40,149 nt of DNA from Sphingomonas sp. CCH9-E2 (lineage in GTDB: Bacteria; Pseudomonadota; Alphaproteobacteria; Sphingomonadales; Sphingomonadaceae), in assembly GCF_001557215.1 (NCBI RefSeq), contig NZ_LSJM01000412.1, positions 1-40,149 of the forward strand. Reading direction: 5' to 3'. The position numbers were made by a program, and so were the translations under genes. This document shows positions 24,325 to 35,067 of the stretch, piece by piece; position 1 is the stretch's first letter; each line of letters begins with the position of its first letter. The notes under the pieces were generated by a model that worked only from the letters and a program-made list of their open reading frames with translations, had not been told where the DNA came from and did not search any database.

Positions 24325-24380
24325 TTAGGCGGCGTAGCATGCAGAGGGGCCGTGAAGGCTCTCGAACGAGGAGGGGATGG

Positions 24381-27300
24381 ATGTCGAATTGGCGGAAGCG
24401 TGCGCGCGCCGAGGGTCGTGCTGCATGGGGTCTAGGAGTTTCCACCGCCGCGCTGATGACAGCGTTGGCCGTTCCGACCGCAGCATGGGCGCAGGAAGCG
24501 CCGGCTGCTGAGGAAGCCACCGATCCGGATACCGTGGTCGTCACGGGCTTCCGTGAGTCGCTGCAAAGCGCACAGCAACGCAAGCGGACGTCGGACACGA
24601 TCGTCGATTCGGTGACCGCCGAAGATATCGGCGCGCTGCCCGATCGCTCGGTGACCGAAACGCTGCAGCGTATCCCCGGTATCTCGATCAACCGCTTCGC
24701 GGCGGGCGTCGACCCCGACCACTTCTCGGTCGAAGGTTCGGGCGTCGTGGTGCGCGGCCTCACCTATGTCCGCTCCGAGTTCAACGGCCGTGAAGCGTTC
24801 ACCGCCAATAACGGTCGCGCGCTGAGCTTCGCCGACGTGCCGTCCGAACTGCTGGGCGGCGTCGACGTGTTCAAGAGCCCGTCGGCGGATCGGATCGAGG
24901 GCGGCATCGCCGGCGTCGTCAATCTGCGCACGCGCCTGCCGTTCGACAAGAAGGGCTTCGTGCTCGCCGGTTCGCTCGAGCTCAACTATTCGGACTTCAT
25001 CGAAAAGGCGTCGCCGACCGCCGCACTGGTGGTCAGCAACACCTGGGATACGGGGATCGGCGAGATCGGCCTGCTCGGCAGCGTGTCCTACTCGCAGCTG
25101 TTCTCGCGCGCCGACCGTTTCCAGGTGTCGAGCTTCCGCGTGCGCCCGATCTACTCGGATGGCACCCGCACCGACGTGGTCCCGTTCGGCACTGCGACGC
25201 AGCGCGGCAGCGGGCTGTTCCCGCGCGGCGCGGTGATCGGCAATCAGGAATTCGATCGCCGTCGCATCGGCTTTGCTGCAGCTGCCCAGTGGCGCAGCAC
25301 GGATCGCCGCGCCGAAGCGACCTTCCAGTTCCTGCGCTCCGACGCGCGTCAGGCCTGGACCGAGCGTACGATGGAAATCGCGACCGACAACGTGACGTCG
25401 AACGGCGACTCGCGCGCCCGCGACGGGACGTCGATCGTGTTCGATTCCTCGGGCCTGTTCGAAAGCGGCGTCATCACCGGCCCGACCGGCTGGCGCGCTG
25501 ACCAGAACACCGCCGGCGACATCCGCACGCCGGCAATGGGCCTGCAGTCGAACAATATCCGCCGCGATCGTGACGAGCGTGCGGTGACCGACGATTACGG
25601 CTTCAACTTCCGCTATCAGGTGGCCGACAATCTGAGCGTCAGCTTCGACTATCAGCATGTCGACTCGTTCGTCGACGTGCTCGACAATGGCCTGTGGACG
25701 TCCTCCTACCAGGACGCCGCGATCCGGCTGAACGGGAGCGACTTCCCGACGGTCGAGTTCCGCGCACCGCAAAGCTGCCCGACCCTGCCGTGCACCGGCG
25801 CACCGGGCGGCTCGGCCAACTACCCGTCCTATTATACGGGCACGCACCAGAGCTTCTCCGATCCGTACAACACCTTCTATCGCTCGGCGATGGACCATAT
25901 CGAGGCAAGCACCGGCAATTCGGACGCATTCCGCCTCGATGCCGAACTGTCGTTCCCGGAGGACGGCTTCTTCAAGTCGGTCCGTGTCGGCGGCCGTTAT
26001 GCCGACCGCGATCAGGTTGCGCGCTTCTCGTCCTATAACTGGGGGCGCCTGAGCGAGCAGTGGGGCAATGGCGGGCCGGTGTGGCTCAACGATCCGGTCG
26101 ACAACGTCACCGGCGGGAATGGCGGCACCGCGCCGCAGGGCTATGAAGCCTTCTGCTTCCAGGATTTCTTCCGCGGTTCGGTGAGCAATCCGCTGGGCGG
26201 CCAGTGCCGTCTGTTCTCGAACATCAACAGCACGACCTACTACCAGGCCTATATCGACTATGCCAACCGCATCAACCGCGAGTGGGAACCCACCGTGGCA
26301 GGCGCGGGCGGCCGACAGATCAATGGTGGATGGCGCTCGCTGGCGGATCGTCCGAATGCGATCGCGGGCACCCCGTTCACGCCGGGTGAAGTGAATCCGC
26401 AGCAGGAGATCAACAAGGCGGCATATCTGATGCTGCGCTTCGGCAACGAGTTCGACAACGGCTTCAAGCTCAGCGGCAATGTCGGCGTGCGCTATACGAC
26501 GACCAACCGCAAGTCGCAGGGCTTCGCCGAATTCCCGTTCGCGACCAACCTGCCGACCGCGGATACCTGCCGGGATTCGATCAACAATGCGCTCAGCGGT
26601 GCGGGTGGTTCGGTCAACGCCTTGTGCGCACTAACCCCGGCCCAGCTGACCAGTATCAACGCGTTCCTGAACGGTGCCACGGTCGCGAACAGCTTCGACA
26701 TCGACTATGACTATTGGCTCCCCAGCCTCAACCTGAAGCTGGAAGTGGGTGGCGGTCTGCAGTTCCGTGCGGCCTATTCGAAGGGCGTTGCCCCGCCCGC
26801 GCTCGGCCTGGTGCGCAACTACTTCCCGGTCAACGTCAATGCCGTGCCGCGCGTCAACGCCAACGGGTCGCAGATCCCGATCGTGGTGACCCCGGTCGCC
26901 CCCGGCACCGGCGTCTATGGCTCCAACGGCACGATCGCGCCGGGCCAGGTGCTAGTCCAGGGCTCGTTCAACGCGGGCAATCCCGAGCTGCTTCCGACCG
27001 AGGGCGATAACTTCGACCTCACCGCAGAATGGTATTTCTCGCGGGTCGGCCAGCTGACGGCGTCGCTGTTCTACAAGGAACTGCGCAACGTGCTGACCAA
27101 CAGCACGCTGCGTCGCAGCTTCACGAACAACGGGCAGACGTTCGAGGCGGTGGTGACCACCCCGGTGAACTCGCAGGATGTCGGCAAGATCAAGGGTTTC
27201 GAAATCGCCTATCAGCAGGTGTTCGACTTCCTGCCGGGACCGCTCAAAGGCCTCGGCCTGCAGGCGAACTATACCTATGTCGATAGCGAGGGTGTGCCGC

Positions 27301-27722
27301 AGAGCACCCTGTCGGAGACCGATCCCGATGTGGCCGCCGGCCGTGAGCCGACGATCACCGGTGCCAACTTCCCGCTGCAGGGGCTGTCGAAGCATACCTT
27401 CAACATCACGCCCTTCATCGATATCGGCCCGGTCTCGGCGCGTGCATCGTATAGCTGGCGTTCGCAATATCTGCTCACGCTGCGCGACGTGATCACGCCG
27501 TTCGATCCGATCTTCCAGGAAGATTATGGTCAGCTGGACGCGTCGATCACGATCTCGATCAGCGATCAGCTGAAGCTGGGTATCCAGGGCGTGAACCTGA
27601 CCAACTCGGTGACGAAGACGAGCGCGGCGGTGACCGATCAGACCGGCGCGGTCCGCCTCGTCCCGCGCGGCTGGTACATGAACGACCGCCGCGTCACCGG
27701 TATGATCCGCTTCAACTTCTAA
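24381..27722 (+). CDS. TonB-dependent receptor of the TonB-Xanth-Caul type
   Basis: The 1113-residue outer-membrane receptor has a Sec signal peptide ending near PTAAWA (about residue 38), a TonB box at DTVVVTG, and a plug with DIGALPDRSVTETLQRIPGISI, VEGSGVVVRGLTYVRSEFNGR and SPSADRIEGGIAGVVNLRT. The long C-terminal barrel ends in Phe (GMIRFNF). Length and plug pattern match the Xanthomonas/Caulobacter family (TIGR01782 style), which often imports plant oligosaccharides. GAGGAGGGG precedes the ATG at 24381. The regulated promoter, the divergent halogenase-like gene and the downstream xylanolytic genes point to xylo-oligosaccharide or glucuronoxylan uptake. Substrate specificity is inferred, the family is firm. 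Confidence 0.93.
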   Translation: MSNWRKRARAEGRAAWGLGVSTAALMTALAVPTAAWAQEAPAAEEATDPDTVVVTGFRESLQSAQQRKRTSDTIVDSVTAEDIGALPDRSVTETLQRIPGISINRFAAGVDPDHFSVEGSGVVVRGLTYVRSEFNGREAFTANNGRALSFADVPSELLGGVDVFKSPSADRIEGGIAGVVNLRTRLPFDKKGFVLAGSLELNYSDFIEKASPTAALVVSNTWDTGIGEIGLLGSVSYSQLFSRADRFQVSSFRVRPIYSDGTRTDVVPFGTATQRGSGLFPRGAVIGNQEFDRRRIGFAAAAQWRSTDRRAEATFQFLRSDARQAWTERTMEIATDNVTSNGDSRARDGTSIVFDSSGLFESGVITGPTGWRADQNTAGDIRTPAMGLQSNNIRRDRDERAVTDDYGFNFRYQVADNLSVSFDYQHVDSFVDVLDNGLWTSSYQDAAIRLNGSDFPTVEFRAPQSCPTLPCTGAPGGSANYPSYYTGTHQSFSDPYNTFYRSAMDHIEASTGNSDAFRLDAELSFPEDGFFKSVRVGGRYADRDQVARFSSYNWGRLSEQWGNGGPVWLNDPVDNVTGGNGGTAPQGYEAFCFQDFFRGSVSNPLGGQCRLFSNINSTTYYQAYIDYANRINREWEPTVAGAGGRQINGGWRSLADRPNAIAGTPFTPGEVNPQQEINKAAYLMLRFGNEFDNGFKLSGNVGVRYTTTNRKSQGFAEFPFATNLPTADTCRDSINNALSGAGGSVNALCALTPAQLTSINAFLNGATVANSFDIDYDYWLPSLNLKLEVGGGLQFRAAYSKGVAPPALGLVRNYFPVNVNAVPRVNANGSQIPIVVTPVAPGTGVYGSNGTIAPGQVLVQGSFNAGNPELLPTEGDNFDLTAEWYFSRVGQLTASLFYKELRNVLTNSTLRRSFTNNGQTFEAVVTTPVNSQDVGKIKGFEIAYQQVFDFLPGPLKGLGLQANYTYVDSEGVPQSTLSETDPDVAAGREPTITGANFPLQGLSKHTFNITPFIDIGPVSARASYSWRSQYLLTLRDVITPFDPIFQEDYGQLDASITISISDQLKLGIQGVNLTNSVTKTSAAVTDQTGAVRLVPRGWYMNDRRVTGMIRFNF

Positions 27723-27744
27723 GGGTTAGCTTCCCAACCTCCCC

Positions 27745-27779
27745 GCCGTCGCCCCTCGCAGGGCGGCGGCAATTTTTTT
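27745..27779 (+). terminator. Terminator of the receptor gene
   Basis: GCCGTCGCCC pairs with GGGCGGCGGC (one wobble) around a six-base loop, followed by AATTTTTTT, about 20 bases after the stop at 27722. Confidence 0.9.
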
Positions 27780-27804
27780 GTCCGAGACAGAGGGGGGGGG
27801 CGCA

Positions 27805-27838
27805 CAAAAAATGCTGCGCAGCATGGGCTGCGCAGCAT
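27805..27838 (-). terminator. Terminator of the minus-strand xylan operon
   Basis: ATGCTGCGCAG and CTGCGCAGCAT form a perfect 11-bp stem with a six-base loop, followed on the minus strand by TTTTTT. It lies about 27 bases after the GH10 stop. Confidence 0.9.
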
Positions 27839-27864
27839 CTTTGCCTCCGTCGTAATGCCTGAAG

Positions 27865-29010
27865 CTAAGCGATCGCCTTCGCGTCCCCGAACAACTGCTC
27901 CAGCTCATGCCGCATCGGCTTGGCGCGGAAGCTGCTGTCATAGGGGCAGCAGCGTTGCGGCAGCCCGTCCTTGCGCGGGGCGAACCCCTGCAGCCAGCTA
28001 AATTTGTCGACCATGCCCCAGGCGAGCACATCGCGCAGCTGCGGGTAAGACAGCATCAGTTCCATATAGGCGCGAAGATAGGCGACCACCCCCGCGTCGC
28101 GTACGGCCGGATCGCCGGGCAGTGCATTGTCCTTGACGTCCAGTTCGGTGATGACGAGGCGATAGCCCATGGCCACCGCCTCATCGACGAACTTGCGCCA
28201 TTCGCGCTCCTGACGCGGGCCGAGGCCGGTGGTGGGATCGAGCGTGAACATCTCGATATGGCTCTGAATGCCCAGCGCATCGACCGGCACATTGCGCTTG
28301 CGGAAGCCTTCGAGCAGCTTGAGCACGCCGGCGCGGTGCTTTTCGTTGCCGGGCTCCCAGCTCATATAGTCGTTATAGACCAGCTCGGCATTCGGCATTT
28401 CCGCGCGCGCGGTGTGAAAAGCGAGGTCCAGCAACGGCTCGACCCCGCCCATCGCCTTCGACAGCGACGTTTCGACCAGCCCCGAGGTTTCGGGATCGAC
28501 CGCCTCGTTGACCACGTCCCAGCTGCGGATCGTGTCCTTGTAGCGTCGCATCACCGTCTGGATATGGTCGGTCAGGATTTTCTCGGCCGCCGCCTTGGGC
28601 GCCGACCCGAAATTGTAATCGTTGAGCCAGGTCGGAAACCATTTCGGCCGCGCCCACAGCAAGGTGTGACCGCGCACGTCGAGACTCTTGCTGCGCGCCC
28701 AGGCGACCATCGCGTCAAACCGGTCGAAGCGATATTCGGTGGGGGAGGGGCGGATCGACTGCCACTTCATCTCGTTTTCGGGGACGATCAATCCGCATTC
28801 GCGCGTGACCACTGCGGCATAGTCGGGATTGTTGAACGACCCCGCATCCGCGCCCGGCGGTGCCCAGGCGACCGCCGTGCCGAAGCGCCGGCCCTTGCGC
28901 TGCGCGACCGCATCGATGCCGGGCGGCGGAATGCTCGCCCCCGCCGATGTGGCGGTAACGAGCGGAAGCGCGGCAAGGCCGGCGAGCGTCTGGCGGCGGG
29001 TCGGGTTCAT
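27865..29010 (-). CDS. GH10 endo-1,4-beta-xylanase
   Basis: GH10 enzymes cut internal beta-1,4 xylosidic bonds with retention. The 381-residue protein has a Tat-like signal (NPTRRQTLAG then LAALPLV, about residues 1-25), so folded export to the periplasm is likely. The TIM-barrel blocks are ENEMKWQSIRPSP, RGHTLLW, WDVVNEAVD with the acid/base Glu169, IQSHIE and VITELDVKD with the nucleophile Glu289. No carbohydrate-binding module is present. The ATG at 29010 has GAGGAG about six bases before it and begins the signal peptide. It is the last gene of the operon, 16 bases after manD. With only a periplasmic signal it probably attacks oligosaccharides already imported. Confidence 0.95.
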   Translation of the reverse strand: MNPTRRQTLAGLAALPLVTATSAGASIPPPGIDAVAQRKGRRFGTAVAWAPPGADAGSFNNPDYAAVVTRECGLIVPENEMKWQSIRPSPTEYRFDRFDAMVAWARSKSLDVRGHTLLWARPKWFPTWLNDYNFGSAPKAAAEKILTDHIQTVMRRYKDTIRSWDVVNEAVDPETSGLVETSLSKAMGGVEPLLDLAFHTARAEMPNAELVYNDYMSWEPGNEKHRAGVLKLLEGFRKRNVPVDALGIQSHIEMFTLDPTTGLGPRQEREWRKFVDEAVAMGYRLVITELDVKDNALPGDPAVRDAGVVAYLRAYMELMLSYPQLRDVLAWGMVDKFSWLQGFAPRKDGLPQRCCPYDSSFRAKPMRHELEQLFGDAKAIA

Positions 29011-29026
29011 CGGGGCTCCTCGAAGT

Positions 29027-30238
29027 TTACCATTCGTGCATCGTGCCGTCCTCACGCCGGTTCACCGGCAGATAGGCACGTTTGTAGGGGAAGGTCGCAG
29101 CCAGGTTCTCGTCCAGCTCGACGCCGAGGCCAGGTGCGTCGCCGGGGTGCATCAGCCCATCGGCAAAGCTGTAGGCATGCGGGAACACCGCGTCGGTCTC
29201 GGCGGTATGGCGCATATACTCCTGCACCCCGAAATTGGGGACCGACAGGCCGAAATGCAGCGCCGCGGCCATGCACACCGGCGACAGGTCGGTCGCGCCA
29301 TGGCATCCGGTGCGCACATTGTGCAGGTCGGCGAACGCAGCAATGCGGCGCAGATGGGTGATGCCCCCGGCATGGACCACGGTCGCGCGGATATAGTCGA
29401 TCAGCTGCTCCTCGATCAGGCCCTTGCAGTCCCAGATCGAGTTGAAGATCTCACCGACCGCCAGCGGCGTCGTCGTGTGCTGGCGGATCAGGCGGAAGTT
29501 CGCCTGATTCTCCGCCGGGGTCGAATCCTCGATCCAGAACGGGCGGTACGGCTCCAGATCCTTGCCCAACCGCCCCGCCTCAATCGGGGTCAGCCGGTGG
29601 TGGACGTCGTGCAGCAGATGCACGTCCCAGCCCAGCGCCTCGCGCGCCGCGGCGAACAGGGGCGGCACCGAGCGCAGATATTTCTCGCTCGACCAAACAT
29701 TCTCGGTCGGCAGATCGGCGTCTGCAGGTTCATAGAAATAGCGATCCTTGCTGACGCCATAGGTCGAGGCGAGGCCCGGCACGCCGGATTGCAGCCGGAT
29801 CGCCTTGTAGCCCTGGCGCTGATAGTCGAGCGCGGCCTCAATCGTCTCCGCGATCGTCGCGCCGTTGGCATGGCCATAGACCATGCACCCCTCGCGCATC
29901 GCGCCGCCGAGCAGCTGGTAGAGCGGCAGTCCCGCGATCTTGCCCTTGATGTCCCACAAGGCGGTGTCGACCGCGGCGATCGCGCTCATCGTCACCGGTC
30001 CGCGGCGCCAGTACGCGCCCTTGTACAGATACTGCCAGATATCCTCGATCCGGTGCGCGTCGCGACCGATCAGGCACGGAATGACATGGTCGGTCAGGTA
30101 ACTCGCCACCGAAAGTTCGCGTCCGTTGAGCGTCGCGTCGCCAAGGCCGGTGGTGCCGTCATCGCACTCGATCTTGAGCGTGACGAAGTTGCGGCCGGGG
30201 CAGGTGATAACGACGCGAGCAGAAACGATTTTCGGCAT
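29027..30238 (-). CDS. manD: D-mannonate dehydratase (enolase superfamily, ManD)
   Basis: ManD removes water from D-mannonate to give 2-keto-3-deoxygluconate in the cytoplasm, a step of D-glucuronate catabolism. The 403-residue protein fits the Novosphingobium enzyme closely, offset by one residue: metal ligands Asp211, Glu237 and Glu263, and catalytic Arg148, Tyr160 and His213. Other signatures are [38 protein letters not shown] and [11 protein letters not shown]. The ATG at 30238 has GAAGGA six bases before it, ten bases after the GH3 stop. Its neighbour alpha-glucuronidase would release methylglucuronate, so the context fits. Some ManD-family members dehydrate gluconate instead; the residues favour mannonate. 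Confidence 0.93.
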   Translation of the reverse strand: MPKIVSARVVITCPGRNFVTLKIECDDGTTGLGDATLNGRELSVASYLTDHVIPCLIGRDAHRIEDIWQYLYKGAYWRRGPVTMSAIAAVDTALWDIKGKIAGLPLYQLLGGAMREGCMVYGHANGATIAETIEAALDYQRQGYKAIRLQSGVPGLASTYGVSKDRYFYEPADADLPTENVWSSEKYLRSVPPLFAAAREALGWDVHLLHDVHHRLTPIEAGRLGKDLEPYRPFWIEDSTPAENQANFRLIRQHTTTPLAVGEIFNSIWDCKGLIEEQLIDYIRATVVHAGGITHLRRIAAFADLHNVRTGCHGATDLSPVCMAAALHFGLSVPNFGVQEYMRHTAETDAVFPHAYSFADGLMHPGDAPGLGVELDENLAATFPYKRAYLPVNRREDGTMHEW

Positions 30239-30248
30239 TGGCGGTCCT

Positions 30249-32630
30249 TCAGACGATGGTGAGCAGGGTCGACTGAAGCGATGCGGAACTGCTTCCGACA
30301 CCGATGTCAACCGCGCCAGCCTCGACGATCTCCCGCATATTTGCGTCCCACAGCGCAAAAGTCTCCGCTGCAAGGTCGAACCGCACCGTTCGCGATTCGC
30401 CCGGCTGCAGCGTCACCCGCTCAAACCCCTTGAGCTGCTTCACCGGCTGCGTCACCGATGCGGTGCGGCGGCTGATGTACAACTGCACCACCTCATCGCC
30501 CGAGCGCTGGCCCGCGTTGCGCACCTCGACCGACACGCTGACCTGGCCATCGCGCCGCATCGTCGCCGCCGAGAGCCTGGGCGCACCGATCGCGAAGCTG
30601 GTGTAGCTCAGCCCATGACCGAACGGGAACAAGGGCGACTTGTCGGCGAACAGGTAGCCGCGCCGCGCCGACGGCTTGTGGTTATAATGGAACGGGATCT
30701 GCCCGGCGTCGCGGATCACCGTCACCGGCAGCTTCGCGCCCGGGTTGATCCGGCCGAACAGCGCCTCGGCCATCGCGGTCCCGCCCTCTTGCCCCGGATA
30801 CCAGCATTCCAGCACGGCATTGGCCTTGGCGACCACGTTCGGCCAGCTCGGCGGGCGGCCGTTGATCGCGGCGATCACCAGCGGCTTGCCGAGCGCCGCC
30901 ATCGCCGCGACCAGTTCATTCTGCTCGCCGACGATATCGACGCTGGTGCGGTCGCCGAGATGGTTCTTGGCAAAGCCCTCGCGGCTGGTCTGTTCGGTAT
31001 CGCCGATGGCGAGCACGATCGCGTCCGCGCCCTTCGCAACCGCGACCGCCTGCGCGATCAGATCGCGGTTCTTCGCCGGGTCGGCGAGCAGCACTTCGTT
31101 CGCCGAGCGGTCCTCGCTCTGGGTGATGAATACGCCCTGCGCGGTGAGCAGCTCGACCGTGTCGCCGACTAGCGCGCGCAGCCCCTCGATCAGGCTGACG
31201 GTCTGTTTCGGGACGCTCGAATAGCCGCCCAGCCGCGCGATCGCATGGTTTGGCCCGATCACCGCGAGCTTGCGGACCTTGTCCTCGGCAAAGGGAAGCG
31301 TGCCGTCATTGGTGAGCAGGCACAGCGACTTGCGCGCCGCCTCCAGCGCCAGAGCGCGCGCTTCGGCATTGCCGGTGATGCGCTCGGCCAGCGCGGCGTC
31401 GCCGTAGGGGTTTTCGAACAGGCCGGCGCGGAACTTGAGCGTCAGCATCCGTGCGACCGCGCGGTCGATCGCGCTCACCTCGACCTTGCCCGCGCGCACC
31501 TGATCCACCAGTGTGCGGTACGCCATGCCATCGGGCAGTTCGCTGTCCACCCCCGCAGCGAGCGCGAGCCGGGCGGTTTCGGCCAGATCGGCGGCGACAT
31601 GATGGATGCTGTCCAGTTCGTTGACCGCGCCATAATCGCTCGCGATCAGCCCGTCGAAGGCCCATTCGCCGCGCAGCACATCGCCCAGCAGCCAGGTGTT
31701 GGCGTGGCTCGGCACGCCGTCGATCTCGTTATAGCTCGGCATCACCGCGCCGATCGACGTGCGCTTCACGATCTCGCGGAACGGCGGAAAGAAATATTCG
31801 CGCAGCTCACGCTCGGACAGTTGCGCCGGGGCGACATTGTTGCCGCTTTCGGGCTGGCCATGGCCGGTCATGTGCTTGAGCGTCGCGAACACCTTGCCGT
31901 CGGCGAGCCGGTCGAACTTGCCCGGCCCCTGCAGCCCCTCGACCGCCGCGACGCCCAGCTCGGCGACGAGATAGGGACATTCGCCGAACGTCTCCTCGAT
32001 CCGGCCCCAGCGCGGGTCGCGCACAATATCGACCACGGGCGAGAGGACGTACAGAACGCCGCGCGCCCGCGTCTCGCGTGCGATCACCGACTGGACGCGC
32101 CGCATCAGATCACGGTCGAACGCGCCCGCCAGGCCGATCGCCTGCGGAAACATCGTCGCGTCGGTCGCCATATAGCCGTGCAGCGATTCTTCATGGAACA
32201 GCACCGGGATGCCGAGCCGCGTGTCTTTGAGTGCCCAGCGCTGCATCGCGTTGATGAATTCGACCGTCTCGCGCGGGGTGCGCCAGCGCGCCGCCGTGCC
32301 ACCCGACGCGCCGGTAATCCCCGGCACGCCGCGCTTGTCCGACGGACGGGTGACATGGCCGATGCCGTGCGGATAGGCCGCCGCCGCCTTGCCGGGATCG
32401 AAGGTGAGGCCGGTCATGACCTCCTCCTTGCGCGCCCAAATGGCGATCATCTGGCCGACCTTTTCCTCCAGCGTCATACGACCGACCAGGTCGGCGACGC
32501 GCGCGGGGATCGGCGCGCGCGGGTCCTTATACAGCGGTGCAGCAAGAGCGTGCGCGGCGGGGGCGAGGGCGATGGCACCAGCCGCAACCGATGCCCCGGC
32601 GAGCAGGCGCAGCGCGGCGCGACGCTTCAC
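30249..32630 (-). CDS. GH3 beta-xylosidase/beta-glucosidase, Tat-type signal
   Basis: GH3 enzymes remove non-reducing sugars with retention. The 793-residue protein starts at a GTG overlapping the upstream GH3 stop (GTGA). Its N-terminus, [17 protein letters not shown], resembles a Tat signal (about residues 1-30). The (alpha/beta)8 domain shows [58 protein letters not shown], and the nucleophile Asp332 in SDYGAV. The second domain and a fibronectin-like C-terminal domain ([18 protein letters not shown]) follow, giving the full three-domain layout. The xylanolytic setting favours a beta-xylosidase acting on xylo-oligosaccharides; glucosidase or arabinofuranosidase activity is not excluded. 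It lies ten bases upstream of manD. Confidence 0.92.
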   Translation of the reverse strand: MKRRAALRLLAGASVAAGAIALAPAAHALAAPLYKDPRAPIPARVADLVGRMTLEEKVGQMIAIWARKEEVMTGLTFDPGKAAAAYPHGIGHVTRPSDKRGVPGITGASGGTAARWRTPRETVEFINAMQRWALKDTRLGIPVLFHEESLHGYMATDATMFPQAIGLAGAFDRDLMRRVQSVIARETRARGVLYVLSPVVDIVRDPRWGRIEETFGECPYLVAELGVAAVEGLQGPGKFDRLADGKVFATLKHMTGHGQPESGNNVAPAQLSERELREYFFPPFREIVKRTSIGAVMPSYNEIDGVPSHANTWLLGDVLRGEWAFDGLIASDYGAVNELDSIHHVAADLAETARLALAAGVDSELPDGMAYRTLVDQVRAGKVEVSAIDRAVARMLTLKFRAGLFENPYGDAALAERITGNAEARALALEAARKSLCLLTNDGTLPFAEDKVRKLAVIGPNHAIARLGGYSSVPKQTVSLIEGLRALVGDTVELLTAQGVFITQSEDRSANEVLLADPAKNRDLIAQAVAVAKGADAIVLAIGDTEQTSREGFAKNHLGDRTSVDIVGEQNELVAAMAALGKPLVIAAINGRPPSWPNVVAKANAVLECWYPGQEGGTAMAEALFGRINPGAKLPVTVIRDAGQIPFHYNHKPSARRGYLFADKSPLFPFGHGLSYTSFAIGAPRLSAATMRRDGQVSVSVEVRNAGQRSGDEVVQLYISRRTASVTQPVKQLKGFERVTLQPGESRTVRFDLAAETFALWDANMREIVEAGAVDIGVGSSSASLQSTLLTIV

Positions 32631-35029
32631 GGTGTCACCGCTAGCGTCACCGACTGAAGCGTCGCGGAATCGGCGCCGGTCATGATCTCGAACTCGCCCG
32701 GTTCGATCACGCGCTTCATGTCGATATTCCACATCTGGAACGCGTCGGGGCCAAGGGTGAGTTTCACCGTGCGCGTCTCGCCGGGCTTGAGCGTCACGCG
32801 ACGGAACGCTTTCAGCTCCTTGATCGGGCGGGTTACCGACGCGACCTTGTCGCGGACATAGACCTGTACGACCTCATCGCCTTCGCGTGCTCCGGCATTG
32901 GTGACGTCGACCAGCACATCGACGCTGCCCCCCGCCTTGACCGACGGGGCCGACAGGCGCGGCGCGGACAAGGTGAAGCGGGTGTAGCTGAGGCCGTAAC
33001 CGAACGGATAAAGCGGCTTGGTCGTATCGAACAGATAGCCGCGCTGCGCGCTCGGCTTGACGTTATAGACCATCGGCAGCTGCCCGACATGGCGGGCCAC
33101 CGTCACCGGCAGCTTGCCCCCCGGATTGACCCGCCCGAACAGCGTATCGGCGATGGCATGACCCTGCTGCTCGCCGCCATACCAGGTTTCGAGAATCGCA
33201 TCCGCCTGTTCGGCGATCTTGGGATAGGACGGCGGGCGACCGTTGACGAGGACGACGACCAGTTTCTTGCCCAGCGCCTTCATCGCATCGAACAATTCCT
33301 GCTGCTCGCCGACCAGGTCGAGGCTGGCGCGGTCGCCCAGATGCGCGTCGGCCCAGGCTTCGCGGCTGGTCTGCTCGGTGTCGCCGATGAACAGCAGGAT
33401 CGTGTCCGCGCCGCGCGCGGTCTCGACCGCTTGCGCGATGCGCTTGCGGTTCTCGGCCGGGTCGGCGAGCTTGACCTCGTCCGCCCACCAATCGTCATTC
33501 TCGGTGATCTTGACGCCCTCGGCATGCACGATCTTCGCCTTGTCGCCGACGAGCGCGCGGATGCCCTGCAGCGGAGTCACTGTCTCGGGCGGGATGCCAT
33601 AATAGCCGCCCAGCCGGGCGACATCGGCATTGGGCCCGATCACCGCGATCGTCTGCGGCGTGTCGAGCGACAGCGGCAGCGCGGCGCCGTCATTCTTGAG
33701 CAGCACGAACGACTTGGCCGCCGCCGTGCGCGCCAGTGCGACCGATTCCGGGCTGTGGTTGATCTTGGTGTCCGCGAGCCTGGCGTAGGGATTTTCGAAC
33801 AGCCCGGCGCGGAACTTGATGCTCAGCATCCGCGCCGTAGCAGTATCGATCGCCGCCTGGCTCACCTCGCCCTTGCGGACGAGTTCGATCAGCGTCGAAT
33901 AGGCCGTGGCGTTGGGCAGTTCGCTATCGACCCCCGCCGCGAGTGCGCGCTTGGCGGCGTCGGCATTGGACCCGGCGATGCGATGGATGCCGACCATCTG
34001 CTCGATCGCATAATAATCGCTGACGACCGCGCCGGGGAATTTCCATTCCCCGCGGAGCACGTCTCCCAGGAGCCATTTGTTCGCGTGGCTGGGGACGCCG
34101 TCGATCTCGTTATAGCTCGCCATCACCGCCTCGACCCCGGTGCGCGTGACGACCGCTTCGAATGGCGGGAAAAACACTTCGCGCAGCGTGCGTTCAGCAA
34201 TGGGAGCGGGGCCGATATTGGTGCCGCTTTCGGGCTGGCCATGGCCGGTCATATGCTTGAGCGTGGCGAACACCTTGCCTGGCCCCAGCACACGCGCGCG
34301 GTTGGTGCCCTGCAGCCCCTCGACCGCGGCGACGCCCATTTCGGACACGAGGTGCGGGTCCTCGCCGAACGTCTCCTCGATCCGGCCCCAGCGTGGGTCG
34401 CGCGCGACATCGACGACGGGGGAGAGGACGAGATGGACGCCGCGCGCCCGCACTTCGCGCGCGATGGCGCTGTTGATCTCGCGGATCAGATCGGGGTCCC
34501 AAGTCGAGGCAAGCCCGATCGACTGCGGATAGCTGGTCGCGTCCTGTGCGGCGAGCCCGTGCAGCGCCTCTTCATGGAACAGCACCGGGATGCCGAGACG
34601 GGTGCCGTCGACCGCCCATTTCTGCACCGCATTCACATAAGCGATGCTGTCAGCGATGCTGCGCGGCGGAGTGACGCGGGGCGACACCGGACCCTTGCGG
34701 TCCGAGGGGCGGGCGAGCTGACCAATCCCGTGCGGATGCTTCGCCGTCGCCTTGACCGGGTCGAACCGGTCCTGCGCATCCTGAATCTCGACCTTGGTAT
34801 CCCAGATCGAGGTGATCTGCGCGATCTTCTCTTCCAGCGTCATCCGCGCGAGCAGGTCGGCGACGCGCGTCTCCAGCGGCAGTTCGGCGTTGCGATAGGG
34901 GGCGTCCGCCGGGGGGCGTTGTGCCGTCGCCTGAGCGGCACCGCCAACCGGGGTGGCAGGCGTGCTGGCCATCACTGCGGGCGCTGCCGATACGCTCGCC
35001 AGCAACAGGGCGACCCAAGCCTTTCGCAT
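32627..35029 (-). CDS. GH3 beta-xylosidase/beta-glucosidase, Sec-type signal
   Basis: This 800-residue paralogue heads the minus-strand operon. It has a Sec signal (MRKAWVALLLASVSAAPAVMA). The GH3 blocks run parallel to its neighbour: [59 protein letters not shown], and nucleophile Asp338 in VVSDYYAI. The fibronectin-like C-terminus (VTNAGAREGDEVVQVYV) is also present. Of two adjacent ATGs (35032 and 35029) the second is chosen because AGGAGA sits seven bases before it. Four bases overlap the following GH3 gene. The catalytic loop differs between the paralogues (SDYY against SDYG), so linkage or chain-length preference may differ. Assigned as xylosidase from context. Confidence 0.92.
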   Translation of the reverse strand: MRKAWVALLLASVSAAPAVMASTPATPVGGAAQATAQRPPADAPYRNAELPLETRVADLLARMTLEEKIAQITSIWDTKVEIQDAQDRFDPVKATAKHPHGIGQLARPSDRKGPVSPRVTPPRSIADSIAYVNAVQKWAVDGTRLGIPVLFHEEALHGLAAQDATSYPQSIGLASTWDPDLIREINSAIAREVRARGVHLVLSPVVDVARDPRWGRIEETFGEDPHLVSEMGVAAVEGLQGTNRARVLGPGKVFATLKHMTGHGQPESGTNIGPAPIAERTLREVFFPPFEAVVTRTGVEAVMASYNEIDGVPSHANKWLLGDVLRGEWKFPGAVVSDYYAIEQMVGIHRIAGSNADAAKRALAAGVDSELPNATAYSTLIELVRKGEVSQAAIDTATARMLSIKFRAGLFENPYARLADTKINHSPESVALARTAAAKSFVLLKNDGAALPLSLDTPQTIAVIGPNADVARLGGYYGIPPETVTPLQGIRALVGDKAKIVHAEGVKITENDDWWADEVKLADPAENRKRIAQAVETARGADTILLFIGDTEQTSREAWADAHLGDRASLDLVGEQQELFDAMKALGKKLVVVLVNGRPPSYPKIAEQADAILETWYGGEQQGHAIADTLFGRVNPGGKLPVTVARHVGQLPMVYNVKPSAQRGYLFDTTKPLYPFGYGLSYTRFTLSAPRLSAPSVKAGGSVDVLVDVTNAGAREGDEVVQVYVRDKVASVTRPIKELKAFRRVTLKPGETRTVKLTLGPDAFQMWNIDMKRVIEPGEFEIMTGADSATLQSVTLAVTP

Positions 35030-35067
35030 CATCACTCTCCTGAATCGAACCGCAAAACGGTCTTTAT

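Noticed and set aside
24432..25898. 488-codon minus-strand frame within the large receptor
   Set aside because: Shadow of the receptor frame; no start signals and no recognisable protein.
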